A DNA stretch of 64,000 nucleotides from Nocardia sp. XZ_19_385. Its GTDB lineage: Bacteria; Actinomycetota; Actinomycetes; Mycobacteriales; Mycobacteriaceae. Within the stretch, counting starts at the first letter, position 1, and each line of letters starts with the position of its first letter. The notes beneath the pieces were generated by a model. It was not told the origin of the DNA, did no database searches, and was given only the letters and a program-made list of their open reading frames with translations. Both the position numbers and the translations under genes were made by a program. Of the stretch, positions 8,926 to 18,908 are shown piece by piece. Location of the stretch: positions 1,364,001-1,428,000 of the forward strand of contig NZ_JACVEE010000001.1 of the NCBI RefSeq assembly GCF_015355755.1. The letters are read 5' to 3'.

Positions 8926-10164
8926 TCAGGCGCCGGGACGGACCGGCAGGTCGCGCAGACCACGGAACAGGACGCTGTGCTGCCATTCCGGGGCGTACGC
9001 CTGATCCGCGAAATCCAGTGCGGGGAAACGACGGAGCAGGGACGAGAAGGCGATCTCGGCTTCCAGGCGGGCCAGCGGGGCGCCGACACAGAAGTGGATG
9101 CCGTGCCCGAAAGCCAAGTGCCCGGAGGCGTTGGCTGTGATGTCGAGGTGGCTCGGGTCGTCGTAGCGGGCCGGATCACGGTTGGCGGCGGACAGCGCGA
9201 CGTAGACCAGTTCGTCTGCGGGGATGGTGATTTCGCCGATCCGGACCGGTTCGGAGGTGTAACGGACGGTGGACCAGCCGACCGGCCCTTCGTAGCGCAG
9301 GAACTCCTCCACCGCGGCGGGAATCCCCGACGGGTCGGCACGCAACGCGTCCCACTGCGCTCGGTCGCGAAGCAATGCGTAGGTGCCGTTGGCGAGCAGG
9401 TTCACGGTGGTCTCGTGCCCGGCGACCAGCAGCAGGAACGACATCGCCACCAGTTCCTGCTCATCGAGCCGCTCACCGTCCTCCGCGGGCTGCACCAGAC
9501 CCGACAGCAGATCCGCCGCGGGCCGGCTCTGCTTGGCCGCGATCAGCTTTCGCAGATACTCCGACATCGCGATCGTCGCCGCGCCGCGGTCGTCCAGGGC
9601 GTTGCCCGAACCGACCAGCACTCGCGTCCACGCCTGGAAGTCGGCACGATCCTCGTACGGCACACCCAGTAGTTCGCAGATCACGGTGACCGGCAGCGGA
9701 TTGGTGAAAGCCTGAATCAGATCGACCTCGTCCTGCCCCGCCATCTCGTCGAGCAGGGCGGCGGTGATCTCCTCGATCCGGGGCCGCAGCGCCGCCACCC
9801 GCCGCGGCGTGAAGGCCTTGGTGACCAGCTTGCGCAATCGAGTGTGGTCGGGCGGGTCACTGTTGAGCATGTGCGAACCCAGCGCCTCGGCACTCTCATC
9901 GGAGAGGATCTGCGCGTCTTTCCGCCGGAACAGCTCATACATATCCGCGGCGTTCTTCCGCAACCGCGGATCCGCCAGCGCCGCCCGCGCCTCGGTGTAT
10001 CCGATGATCACCCAGCAGGGAATCCCGTGCGAGAACCGCACCCGATGCACCGGCCCGTGCTCGCGCCACCGCTCGTAATACCGATGCGGATCGGCGTAGA
10101 AATCGCCCTCCACCACCTTGATCGGTTCGTCGATGCCGATATCGCCCACGCTGACCTCGCTCAC
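8926..10164 (-). CDS. Cytochrome P450
   Basis: This 412-residue soluble class-I bacterial P450 has every family landmark: the I-helix oxygen-activation motif AGHETT (residues 248-253), the K-helix ExxR (E287-R290) and the heme-binding loop FGHGIHFCVGAPLAR with axial Cys359. It resembles the CYP107/CYP105-type monooxygenases of actinomycetes. No ferredoxin or reductase gene is adjacent. It lies 156 bases downstream of a 2-oxoglutarate-dependent oxygenase on the same strand, followed upstream by an exporter and a TetR regulator, which suggests a tailoring or detoxification cluster. The substrate cannot be read from sequence. Confidence 0.95.
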   Translation of the reverse strand: MSEVSVGDIGIDEPIKVVEGDFYADPHRYYERWREHGPVHRVRFSHGIPCWVIIGYTEARAALADPRLRKNAADMYELFRRKDAQILSDESAEALGSHMLNSDPPDHTRLRKLVTKAFTPRRVAALRPRIEEITAALLDEMAGQDEVDLIQAFTNPLPVTVICELLGVPYEDRADFQAWTRVLVGSGNALDDRGAATIAMSEYLRKLIAAKQSRPAADLLSGLVQPAEDGERLDEQELVAMSFLLLVAGHETTVNLLANGTYALLRDRAQWDALRADPSGIPAAVEEFLRYEGPVGWSTVRYTSEPVRIGEITIPADELVYVALSAANRDPARYDDPSHLDITANASGHLAFGHGIHFCVGAPLARLEAEIAFSSLLRRFPALDFADQAYAPEWQHSVLFRGLRDLPVRPGA

Positions 10165-10320
10165 GCGCCCATTCCCGCCTGCTCCGGACCCTCAGGCGCT
10201 GACAGCCGCCACGCTACAGAAACCGTTGCCACACCGCCGTTTTCGCAGTTCAGTCGCGGCTGACCGCCGCCGTTGCGACACGACAGGCGCACCCGCCGTC
10301 GACGGTCAGCCGCGCTCGGA

Positions 10321-11304
10321 TCACGAGTAGATCGCAGCCATCTTTTCCTGGTACCACTGCCCCGGCGTGGTACCAGGTCCCGATTCCTGCTCGGTAGAGC
10401 CGAACAGTGGCTCGATCCGCGCGTCGTAATTCGGGAGATGGAAGAACGGGATGGATACCCGGGCGTTGGCAGTACCGTGCGGAGGGTTGCACACCCGGTG
10501 CATCGTGGAGACCCACCGGCCCCCGGTCCAGAACGCCATCATGTCACCGATATTGATGACGAAGCTGTCCGGGACGAACGGGACATCTCGCCAGTTCTCG
10601 CCGTGGCGCACCTGCAGGCCGCCGATGTCGTCCTGGTAGAGGATCGTGAGGCTGCCCCAATCGGTGTGCGCTCCCTTGCGCAGCTGACCGGGCAGCGGAG
10701 TGGTGGTCGGCGGGTAGTAGTAGTTCGCGACGATGGTCGAGATGTGCTGATCGATCTTGTCGGCGAAGAACTCCCGATCCAGGCCGAGAGCCAGGGCGAA
10801 CAGTTCCATCAGGTGCGCCGCCAATCCCGCCATGGCGTCGGTGTATTCCGACCAGGTCCGGCGAAAGGCCGCTGGACTGCGCGGCCAGAGATTGGCTCTG
10901 GTCCATGGCAGGGTGTCGTCGGCGAACTGGGCCCGGAACTCGGGGCTGCGATCGCCGAGAACGTTGCAGCTGAAGATCTCGCAGAGGTCGACGGGGGTGT
11001 CGTGGCCGATGCTCTTGGCGGCGCTGCCGGCCTGATAGCGCAGTCCCCCGGTTCCGTCTGTGGCCAGGACTCGGTCCTTCTCGGCGCCGGGCAGTTCGAA
11101 GAATTCTCGCGTGGTCGCGTACATGCGGTCGATGAGTTCGGGGGTTACCCCGTGTCCGACGATGACGAAGAAACCGGAGGTCGCACACGCGGCCCCGATG
11201 GCGCGGGCTATCGCGGCTCGGCCGTCGGGGGTGTGCATCGAGGTCAGGTCGATCACCGGCACGTAGTCGCCGACGACAGTGCTCGGTGTGGAGCTGGTGT
11301 TCAC
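10321..11304 (-). CDS. Isopenicillin N synthase-family Fe(II)/2-oxoglutarate oxygenase
   Basis: This 327-residue enzyme has the DIOX_N domain (VPVIDLTSMH... CATSGFFVIVGHGV) and the catalytic double-stranded beta helix. Iron ligands are H213 and D215 (HTDWG) and H269 (STMHR); the 2-oxoglutarate-binding RxS is R282-x-S284 (ARVSIPF). It is therefore expected to be active as a 2-oxoglutarate oxygenase rather than a true IPNS. It sits 27 bases downstream of the MFS transporter gene and is probably cotranscribed with it. The substrate is unknown. Confidence 0.9.
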   Translation of the reverse strand: MNTSSTPSTVVGDYVPVIDLTSMHTPDGRAAIARAIGAACATSGFFVIVGHGVTPELIDRMYATTREFFELPGAEKDRVLATDGTGGLRYQAGSAAKSIGHDTPVDLCEIFSCNVLGDRSPEFRAQFADDTLPWTRANLWPRSPAAFRRTWSEYTDAMAGLAAHLMELFALALGLDREFFADKIDQHISTIVANYYYPPTTTPLPGQLRKGAHTDWGSLTILYQDDIGGLQVRHGENWRDVPFVPDSFVINIGDMMAFWTGGRWVSTMHRVCNPPHGTANARVSIPFFHLPNYDARIEPLFGSTEQESGPGTTPGQWYQEKMAAIYS

Positions 11305-11331
11305 TGATTTCTCCTTCAGGGATGGGGCTGG

Positions 11332-12816
11332 TCAGTTCTGCAAGGACTTCAACTCGGTTTCGTCGAGATCGGCTGCCCGCCTTTCCCTATCGGTGCCGAT
11401 GACCAGCCAGGCGATCAGCGCGGCGGCGATCAGGACGCCGACGGCTACCGTCAGGGCCACCGAAAAGCCATGCACCGTCGCGGAATTCGACGGGCCGCCG
11501 TGCGAGACCAGTGCGGCGGCTGCGACCGAGGCAGCCACGGTGTTGAGGAGCGCCGTACCGAGCGCTCCGCCGAGTTGCTGGGCGGCATTGAAAGTCGCGG
11601 ACGCGATACCCGCTTCGGCGACAGCGACCTGCGAGGTCGCCAAACTCGTCGCGGGCGTCATGACGCAGCCGAGGCCGAGCCCGATGAGCAGTTGCGCGGG
11701 CAGCAGGTACAGCAGGAAGACATTGTCGGTGTCCGCGGTCAGCCGAGTCAGGATCGACATTCCGGCGGCGGTGACCACCAGTCCCGCTACAAGCAGCGCC
11801 CGCGGTGTGATCCTGGAGAGCAGCGATCCGGCCACGACCGTGGCCCCGACGGCGATACCCGCTGCGGTGAGCAGGAATACGACACCCGCCTGAACCGGCG
11901 AATACCGCAGCACTCCCTGCATGTAGTAGGTCATGAAGAGGTAGAAGCCGAACATGGCCACCTGGGTGAGCCCGATGGCGAGCAGCGTGCCGCCACGGAG
12001 ACGGTGCGCGACGATCCGCAGCGGCAGCAGTGGATGTTTCGTGCGCGACTCGATCAGAGCGAACAGCGCCAGCAGGGCCGTGCCGCCCACCAGCAGCAGC
12101 ACCACGACTCGATCACCCCAACCCCGCCCCTCGGCCAACGTGAACGCGTACACCAACGCCACCAGGCCCGCGGCACTCACCACCACGCCTGGTACGTCGA
12201 AATCGCCGGTCCGCCGGGGCGCATCGCCGCGCAGGAAAACGGACCCGGCCAAAGCCGCGCCCGCGATGGGCAGGTTGACGTACAAACACCAGCGCCAGTC
12301 CGCATGCTCGGTGAGCAGCCCGCCCGCGACCATGCCCACCGCCGAGCCGCCGGCACCGACGGCCGCGAAAACACCGAAGGCCCTGGCCCGTTCGCGTGCC
12401 TCGACGAATGTCATGGTCAGCAACGAGAGGGCGGCGGGCGCGAGCAACGCGGCGAACATCCCCTGCGCTGCCCGGCCGGCGAACAACGGTGCCGCGCCGT
12501 TGGCGGCGCCGCCGAGCACCGACGCGACCGCGAACCCGATCAAGCCGATCACGAAAGCGCGCCGGTGGCCGATCGATCCGCTGATCCGGCCGCCGAGCAG
12601 CAGCAGGCCGCCGAAGGCCAGCGCGTACGCGGTGATCACCCATTGCCGATTCGCGTCGGACAATCCGAGTTCGGACTGCACCGAGGGCAGGGCGATATTC
12701 ACGATCGTCGCGTCGAGGACAACCATCAGTTGCGCTGTCGCGATCACCGCCAATGACCACCAACGATGGCCGCCACCGTCATGCCCTCCTGGTCCTTCTG
12801 CTGACCTCATGCCCAC
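11332..12816 (-). CDS. MFS drug exporter, DHA2 (14-TM) type
   Basis: This 494-residue transporter starts with the DHA2 landmark motif LMVVLDATIVNIALPSVQ in helix 1, has LLLGGRISGSIGHRRAFVIG in the loop after helix 2 and RWCLYVNLPIA in the central region. Fourteen hydrophobic segments are visible. Such pumps export hydrophobic drugs or secondary metabolites by proton antiport. It is divergent from a TetR-family gene across a 68-base gap full of repeats, the classic repressor-efflux arrangement. Confidence 0.93.
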   Translation of the reverse strand: MGMRSAEGPGGHDGGGHRWWSLAVIATAQLMVVLDATIVNIALPSVQSELGLSDANRQWVITAYALAFGGLLLLGGRISGSIGHRRAFVIGLIGFAVASVLGGAANGAAPLFAGRAAQGMFAALLAPAALSLLTMTFVEARERARAFGVFAAVGAGGSAVGMVAGGLLTEHADWRWCLYVNLPIAGAALAGSVFLRGDAPRRTGDFDVPGVVVSAAGLVALVYAFTLAEGRGWGDRVVVLLLVGGTALLALFALIESRTKHPLLPLRIVAHRLRGGTLLAIGLTQVAMFGFYLFMTYYMQGVLRYSPVQAGVVFLLTAAGIAVGATVVAGSLLSRITPRALLVAGLVVTAAGMSILTRLTADTDNVFLLYLLPAQLLIGLGLGCVMTPATSLATSQVAVAEAGIASATFNAAQQLGGALGTALLNTVAASVAAAALVSHGGPSNSATVHGFSVALTVAVGVLIAAALIAWLVIGTDRERRAADLDETELKSLQN

Positions 12817-12823
12817 CTCTCTC

Positions 12824-12876
12824 GAACGTTGATCTAGCTCTAGAACGTTGGTCTAGTGCTTGATCAACGTACTAGG
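12824..12876. promoter_or_regulatory. Probable TetR operator region between efflux and regulator genes
   Basis: The gap contains two direct copies of GAACGTT(G/A)... : GAACGTTGATCTAG at 12824-12837 and GAACGTTGGTCTAG at 12843-12856. The second sits inside an imperfect palindrome CTAGA-N7-TCTAG (12840-12856). A 9-bp inverted repeat pairs ACGTTGATC (12826-12834) with GATCAACGT (12862-12870). This density of symmetric sequence fits an autoregulated TetR operator controlling both divergent promoters. Confidence 0.7.
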
Positions 12877-12884
12877 GTGAGGGC

Positions 12885-13631
12885 ATGAATGCGGGCGCGA
12901 ATGAGACGCAAATCACAGCTAGGGTCGGCGGGCGCGGGGCGGAGGCGGATACCGCCGCACGCAATGTCTGGCTCAAGCCGGCCCGCATCCCACGGGACGA
13001 ACCGACGCTCAACCGGGCCCGGATCGTCGAGGAAGCGCTCGCATTACTCGACGGCGAAGGCATCGAACGACTGACCATGCGACGGCTGGCCGAACGCCTG
13101 GGACACGGCTCGACGACCCTGTACTGGCACGTCGACACCAAAGACGATGTTCTCGACCTGTGCCTCGACGCCATCTACGGCGAGGTCCCCCGGCCCGAGC
13201 ACTCCGGGGATTGGCGCGGCGAAATCACCACCATGCTCACCGGCTGGCGCACCGTGCTGCTGCGACACCGATGGTCGACCGCCCTGGTGGGCCGGCCCAT
13301 GATCGGACCGAACATTCTGGCGCACATGGAGTTCCTGCAGTCGTCACTGTTGCGCGCCGGACTCACCGACACACATTTATCCGCGGCAACCTGGGGTTTG
13401 TACAACCTCGTCATGGGCGCCGCGGTATCACGCACCGGCTGGCTCATGCCCGCCGACGAGCAGACCCAGGCACAACAGCACCTGTCCACCCAGCACGACC
13501 ACTACCCCACCCTCGCCGCACACGGCTACATGCTCGACAACGACTGGGACGGCACCTTCGCCCGCAGCCTGGACTACCTACTCGACGGCATCCAAGCGCA
13601 AATCGAGCGCGGCGGGACCAGCGGTTCGTAA
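12885..13631 (+). CDS. TetR/AcrR-family transcriptional regulator
   Basis: The 248-residue protein has a TetR DNA-binding domain at about residues 40-100 (ARIVEEALALLDGEGIERLTMRRLAERLGHGSTTLYWHV), where the helix-turn-helix is RRLAERLGHGSTTLYWHV. The C-terminal ligand domain (WRGEITTMLTGWRTVLLRHRW...) is of the TetR_C class associated with tetracycline-type repressors. An N-terminal extension of about 35 polar residues precedes it. It probably represses the divergent MFS-oxygenase operon and itself through the repeats in between, with an unknown inducer exported by the pump. Confidence 0.92.
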   Translation: MNAGANETQITARVGGRGAEADTAARNVWLKPARIPRDEPTLNRARIVEEALALLDGEGIERLTMRRLAERLGHGSTTLYWHVDTKDDVLDLCLDAIYGEVPRPEHSGDWRGEITTMLTGWRTVLLRHRWSTALVGRPMIGPNILAHMEFLQSSLLRAGLTDTHLSAATWGLYNLVMGAAVSRTGWLMPADEQTQAQQHLSTQHDHYPTLAAHGYMLDNDWDGTFARSLDYLLDGIQAQIERGGTSGS

Positions 13632-13855
13632 GCAGCACGGCCGCCGCAGAAGTGAAGTGCCGGACCGGCACGGTCACTCCATGACTCCGGCTCGTCCGTC
13701 GAGAAGCTTGCCGCCGAGAGTCCCGGCGCAGGAGATCGTGAACACACCGCCCGCGAATCAGGTTCACGCGCCGCCGCGTCGTGCACTGGAAACGTGCAGG
13801 CAAACACGACTGTCGACAACACTCCGGTCGCCGTTCGTAAGCGCACGACTCGTAT

Positions 13856-14761
13856 TCAGTCGGCGAGGGCCGAGTCCGGTGGCTCGAAGTCGGGGGTATC
13901 CCGCTCTGCCAGTTCGGCTTTCACCACGGTGAAGGCGACGGATTGGGGGTAGCCGCGGCGGGCGAGCATGCCTACCAGGCGGCGGATTGTCTTCTCGCGG
14001 TCCAGGTTCGCGGGCAGGGTGCGGAGTTTGCGGCGGACCAGGTCGGTGGCGCGGGCGGCTTCGTCGTCGGAGCTGATGGCTTCCAAGGCGGGGGCGGAGT
14101 CGGATTGGGCGACGCCCTTGCGGCGGAGTTCTTGGGCGAGAGCCTGTTTGCCCTTGCCGGAGAAGGTGTGGCGGGCGTGCACCCATTCGGCGGCGAAGGC
14201 GGCGTCGTCGATGAGGCCGACGTCGGCGAGGCGGCTCATGGCCTGCTCGGTGATTTCGGGGGTGTAGCCCTTGGCGGCCAGGCGCTGGGCTAGTTCGGCG
14301 CGGCTGCGAGCGCGGACGGCGAGCAGGCGAAGACACGCCTCCTTTGCCTGCTCGACCGTCCCGCCCTGCGGGGTGCGGTCCTTGCGGGACCGATCGGAAC
14401 CGGTGCCCGGGTCGGAGCCGTTCCCCTCGGATCCAGCCGCCACCGGATCCGCGCTGTGAGGTCCCCGGTTCCGGCGCGAACGCCGGGTGTTCTGCCGGGC
14501 CGGGGGCGTGAACCCGGTCGAGCGCGCCCGCTGCGGATCGGGATCGCTCGACCGGGTCCCCGCGGAGTCCGGCTCGGCGCTACCACCTGCGCCCGACCGG
14601 ACTGGTTCGGGTTCCCGTGTGTTGGACGGGGGTTCGATATCAACGCCGAGCTGGGCCAACCGGTGCCGGATATCCGCGACGGGATCGACTGGTCGCCGGC
14701 CGCGCTTCGACTCCGATGCCGCCGCATCTGACGACATCGGATTCGACGCTGCTGTGCCCAC
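13856..14761 (-). CDS. recX: Recombination regulator RecX
   Basis: RecX binds RecA filaments and blocks their extension. The C-terminal half (about residues 135-290) contains the three-helix RecX repeats: KEACLRLLAVRARSRAELAQRL, then ITEQAMSRLADVGLIDDAAFAAEWV and REKTIRRLVGMLARRGYPQSVAFTVV. The N-terminal 130 residues are a Ser/Arg/Gly/Pro-rich disordered extension, making it about 301 residues against roughly 170 for the mycobacterial protein. The start is GTG at 14761 or ATG at 14737. It follows recA by 17 bases, the conserved actinobacterial order. Confidence 0.95.
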   Translation of the reverse strand: MGTAASNPMSSDAAASESKRGRRPVDPVADIRHRLAQLGVDIEPPSNTREPEPVRSGAGGSAEPDSAGTRSSDPDPQRARSTGFTPPARQNTRRSRRNRGPHSADPVAAGSEGNGSDPGTGSDRSRKDRTPQGGTVEQAKEACLRLLAVRARSRAELAQRLAAKGYTPEITEQAMSRLADVGLIDDAAFAAEWVHARHTFSGKGKQALAQELRRKGVAQSDSAPALEAISSDDEAARATDLVRRKLRTLPANLDREKTIRRLVGMLARRGYPQSVAFTVVKAELAERDTPDFEPPDSALAD

Positions 14762-14778
14762 TCTTGGCTCGCTTCGGC

Positions 14779-15819
<1,041 letters not shown>

Positions 15820-15910
15820 GTCCTGATCCCCTTTTCGAGTGGGTAAGCCTGTTCTCTGGTTGGCGCCCACATTAGAGGGCGGCACCGACAAGTACTGGCG
15901 ACCAGATTAG

Positions 15911-15926
15911 ACGAACACCTGTTCGA
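15911..15926. promoter_or_regulatory. LexA (SOS) box upstream of recA
   Basis: On the minus strand the sequence reads TCGAAC-AGGT-GTTCGT, one base from the perfect actinobacterial SOS palindrome TCGAAC-N4-GTTCGA. It is correctly placed upstream of recA, so recA-recX is expected to be DNA-damage inducible. Confidence 0.93.
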
Positions 15927-16000
15927 GTCAAGCGACGCGCCCCACGACACGCGCCACGAGTTCCGACACGCGGCAATCTCCACGCAAAGCCGCAGCTGGG

Positions 16001-16453
16001 TTACTGCTGCGGCAGCGGAGCATCGTCCTCCTCGGGCGGGCGCGGGCCCGAGATTCGGCGGTCGGCCGCCTCGATACGGACATCGTTGATGCTGGCCTCG
16101 CGCCGCGACATCAAGCCCTCGGGCGTGAATTCCCACTGCTCGTTGCCGTAACTGCGCCACCACTGGCCGGTTTCGTCGTGCCACTCGTATTGGAAGCGCA
16201 CGGCGATGCGGTTGCCCTCGAATGCCCAGAGGTCTTTGCGCAGCGCATAGCCGTTCTCGGTCTTCCACTTGCGGGTGAGGAAGTCGACGATGGCGGCGCG
16301 GCCGGTGAAGAACTCGTCGCGGTTGCGCCACACCGAATCCTCGGTGTACGCCGCGGCGACGCGTTCGGGATCGCGGGTGTTCCAGGCGTTCTCGGCTGCG
16401 CGGACCTTGGCCTTGGCGGAGTCCAGGTCGAATGGCGGCAGGGGGGGTCGCAT
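16001..16453 (-). CDS. DUF1348 / NTF2-like protein
   Basis: The 150-residue protein matches the DUF1348 family, NTF2-like proteins with a cone-shaped alpha+beta fold: [38 protein letters not shown] at the N-terminus and [27 protein letters not shown] in the sheet. The last 20 residues are Pro/Glu-rich and probably disordered. Members are often encoded near oxidoreductases, and here a PNPOx-like flavoprotein is next on the same strand. The substrate is unknown. Confidence 0.88.
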   Translation of the reverse strand: MRPPLPPFDLDSAKAKVRAAENAWNTRDPERVAAAYTEDSVWRNRDEFFTGRAAIVDFLTRKWKTENGYALRKDLWAFEGNRIAVRFQYEWHDETGQWWRSYGNEQWEFTPEGLMSRREASINDVRIEAADRRISGPRPPEEDDAPLPQQ

Positions 16454-16509
16454 GACAGGTCCTTAACTTGGGGAAGCGGATTTCAAGCTCGAGTTGCGCC
16501 GTCGGCGGC

Positions 16510-17394
16510 TTATTCCACCGCGGGATTGACCGGCGAGAGTTCCGCCGGACCCCACCGCAGCGGGCCCCGAGATTCGATGATTTCGGTGAGGGTGAAGTCG
16601 ATCGAGCACTGCGACCCGGCCGCGAACGTGCCGGATTCCCAGTTCAATTCGGCCGTGCCGGTCAGTTGCAGTGCACTGCCGGTCGTCCAGTCCGGGATCA
16701 GGAGTCCGCAGCGTGGGTTGACCGCCAGATTGCCCAGCGTCATGAACATCGAGTTGCCCTGATAGTCCGGCCAGCGCAGCCGGGTGGGCGAAAGCACCTG
16801 CAGGAATCCGGGATTCCCGCCGCGATGCGAGGCGTCGGCGTTGCCGTCGATATCGGCGGACGCGATGAAGAAGGTATCGGCCGCGGCGATTGCCGCCTGC
16901 TGCGCCGCATCGAGTTCAGTCCCGTGCCGCCACCGTGCGGCCTGCGGGGCATAGGACTCGATCTGCCTGCGGGAGATGTACTTCGGGCAGTTCGAATACA
17001 CCTGATCGGTGGCAATCCGCAGCCCGCCGGTCATCGGCTCGGCCCGCCCGTTGAGTCGCATTCGTCTGCGGCGCTGCGGTTGCAGAGCGATCATGCCGAT
17101 TCGATTCGGTCGGCCGAGCGCTTCGCGCAGCGGATCCTCCGGCTCGAATTCGGCTGCTACGGTGACGGTTTCGTCATCGTAGACACGCACGAAACCTGGC
17201 GGTCCCACCAGCTGACTCGCCCACAGCTGTCCCGCCGTGTCCGCCGCCCCGAGCACCACCATGGGCTGTGCGGCGAGGAAATCCGCTGCCACCGCGGGTA
17301 TCTCGACCGCGATCATGCGGCCGACGCGTTCGGCGATATGCGCCTGGCCCATCCGCTGTTGCACGGCGAGCTCGCCGGAATGGAAGGGAGCCAT
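16510..17394 (-). CDS. Pyridoxamine 5'-phosphate oxidase-family flavoprotein
   Basis: The start at 17394 is supported by AGGAGAATTGGG just upstream of ATG. The 294-residue product has two related split-barrel halves: residues 30-100 (AAQPMVVLGAADTAGQLWASQLVGPPGFVRV) and 190-285 (ADTFFIASADIDGNADASHRGGNPGFLQVLSPTRLRWPDYQGNSMF...). This is the longer PNPOx-like class with an FMN-binding split barrel, not the PdxH of B6 biosynthesis. The motif RCGLLIPDWTTGSALQLTGTA near the C-terminus is typical of the class. The substrate is unknown. Confidence 0.82.
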   Translation of the reverse strand: MAPFHSGELAVQQRMGQAHIAERVGRMIAVEIPAVAADFLAAQPMVVLGAADTAGQLWASQLVGPPGFVRVYDDETVTVAAEFEPEDPLREALGRPNRIGMIALQPQRRRRMRLNGRAEPMTGGLRIATDQVYSNCPKYISRRQIESYAPQAARWRHGTELDAAQQAAIAAADTFFIASADIDGNADASHRGGNPGFLQVLSPTRLRWPDYQGNSMFMTLGNLAVNPRCGLLIPDWTTGSALQLTGTAELNWESGTFAAGSQCSIDFTLTEIIESRGPLRWGPAELSPVNPAVE

Positions 17395-17470
17395 CCCAAT
17401 TCTCCTGTCCTGCCTGCTGTTCGGACGGCGTCCGGGCGGAGCAGCCAGAAGAATCGGATTTCGGCCGGTC

Positions 17471-17749
17471 CTACTCGCTGCTCTCCCGATCCCGGACGCG
17501 CTCGTAATCTTCGGGCGGCGGGTTGTCGCGCCGGCCACGATCCTTTTCGTCCACCCAATCGGCGATAGCGGTGCCCGCGATCGTCCCGTCGGTGCCGGGC
17601 AGGATCGTGTGCGGCCGTTCGTCCTGGTAGGTCTCGGCCATTTCCTCGGCCTGATCCTTGTGCTTGTCCTGGACTTCCGGCTCCGGAATCGCCTCCGGCG
17701 CGTCCTGTTCCCGCTGCTGTTGCTGGGTCTGCTGTTCGTCTGCGCTCAT
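17471..17749 (-). CDS. Small acidic, Gln-rich hypothetical protein
   Basis: This 92-residue protein is very polar, with a Gln/Glu-rich N-terminus (ADEQQTQQQQREQD) and a more conserved-looking C-terminal half (ILPGTDGTIAGTAIADWVDEKD). It has no signal peptide, membrane segment or cysteine, and it is likely soluble and largely disordered. I do not recognise the family. It lies between the PNPOx and glyoxalase-like genes on the same strand. Confidence 0.55.
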   Translation of the reverse strand: MSADEQQTQQQQREQDAPEAIPEPEVQDKHKDQAEEMAETYQDERPHTILPGTDGTIAGTAIADWVDEKDRGRRDNPPPEDYERVRDRESSE

Positions 17750-17793
17750 GAGGCAGATCTGCCCGCCTCAGCGCCCGGCAAACTAAAACGGGT

Positions 17794-18246
17794 TCAGAAG
17801 AACCCGCATGTCGGGGCGGCGCCACTCGGCGCGGGTGCGGATTCGGCGCCGGCCGGGGCGTAGATCTCGAGCCGGATCCCGTCGGGGTCGGTGAAGAAGA
17901 TGCCGCCGGAGGACGCGCCCTCACCGTGCGCGACCACGCCCTCGTGGGCGAAGGACACGTTCAGCTCGCGCAGCACGGCCTCGATGGCGCGGACCTGCTC
18001 GATGGTGTCGACTTGGAACGAAAGGTGGTGCAAGCCCGGCGTTTCGGTGGAGAACGCGCCCGCCGATTGCTGCCACAGCGTGACGAGCAGCTTGCCGTCC
18101 GCGCCGAGGAAGGCCCAGCGCTGTGCGTCGTCGGTGCTGGCGCCGAGCTGCTCGAAACCCAGTGCGCGGCGGTAGAACTCGACCGAGCGGTCCAGGTCGG
18201 AGACGTTGAGTCCGATGTGGCCGGTGACGAGCTGGGCGGTGGTCAT
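17794..18246 (-). CDS. VOC-family (glyoxalase-like) protein
   Basis: The start at 18246 follows a GGAGG site eight bases upstream. The 150-residue protein has two beta-alpha-beta-beta-beta modules: GHIGLNVSDLDRSVEFYRRALGF at the N-terminus and GLHHLSFQVDTIEQVRAIEAVL in the middle, ending in SGGIFFTDPDGIRLEIYAPAG. Likely metal ligands are the His in GHIGL, the His in LHHLSF and the Glu in RLEIY, as in vicinal-oxygen-chelate dioxygenases or lyases. It is divergent from a CGNR zinc-finger regulator, suggesting regulated detoxification. Confidence 0.9.
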   Translation of the reverse strand: MTTAQLVTGHIGLNVSDLDRSVEFYRRALGFEQLGASTDDAQRWAFLGADGKLLVTLWQQSAGAFSTETPGLHHLSFQVDTIEQVRAIEAVLRELNVSFAHEGVVAHGEGASSGGIFFTDPDGIRLEIYAPAGAESAPAPSGAAPTCGFF

Positions 18247-18289
18247 TAGCGGTCCTCCAGAGTGCGTAACCATTGTTTGTCGATTGACT

Positions 18290-18304
18290 GGTTAGAACTT
18301 AACC
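18290..18304. promoter_or_regulatory. Candidate operator between VOC and CGNR genes
   Basis: The palindrome GGTTAGAACTTAACC (5-bp arms, 5-base centre) lies in the 152-base divergent promoter region, and TAGTTAGAAC recurs downstream at about 18343-18352. AT content rises sharply here relative to surroundings. The neighbouring CGNR protein is the obvious candidate ligand. Confidence 0.5.
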
Positions 18305-18398
18305 CGGAGCCTCCTTGCGGTCAACCGGTAAACTGATTTTAAGTAGTTAGAACGCGGTGGCTGCCGCATCGCCCCGAAGGAGACCGCTAATCTCAGGC

Positions 18399-18908
18399 AT
18401 GCTCGATCCACGCCCCCACCTCGGTGAACCGCTCGCGCTGGACCTGCTCAACACCCGGTGGATTGCCAACGGACCCCAGGACCTGCTCACCGACGTGGCC
18501 GGCCTGGAGATCTGGCTGACCACGGCCGGGATCACCGCGCCCGCGGACGAGCGCACTCTGGAGGCGGTCCTCGCCGCCCGCTCCGCCATCTACGACACCG
18601 TGCAGCACGCCGACCACACGGCCCTCAACGAGATCCTCGAACACGGGCGAATCCGCCGCCTGCTCACCGAATCCGGGCCGGCCGGGATTCCGGATGTCGC
18701 CGATGCCGCTTGGCTACCCGGCTGGCTCGCCGCCGACAACCTGCTGCAACTGCTCGAACGCGCCCCCGATCGGGTCCGGCAGTGCGCGCACCCGCAGTGC
18801 GTGCTGTTCTTCTTCGACACGTCCAAGAACGGGACCCGGCGCTGGCATTCGATGGCGACCTGCGGCAACCGCACCAAGGCGGCACGACACTACGCCAAGC
18901 AGCCCTAG
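18399..18908 (+). CDS. CGNR zinc-finger (ABATE-domain) regulator
   Basis: The start at ATG 18399 gives a 169-residue protein beginning MLDPRPHLGEPLALDLLNTRW, the ABATE domain, predicted to bind small molecules. The C-terminus is the CGNR zinc finger: C-x4-C (CAHPQC), then a loop and MATCGNRTKAARHY. These proteins are predicted stress-responsive transcriptional regulators. It is divergent from the glyoxalase-like gene and probably controls it. Its stop overlaps the stop of the convergent TPR-kinase gene by four bases. Confidence 0.88.
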   Translation: MLDPRPHLGEPLALDLLNTRWIANGPQDLLTDVAGLEIWLTTAGITAPADERTLEAVLAARSAIYDTVQHADHTALNEILEHGRIRRLLTESGPAGIPDVADAAWLPGWLAADNLLQLLERAPDRVRQCAHPQCVLFFFDTSKNGTRRWHSMATCGNRTKAARHYAKQP

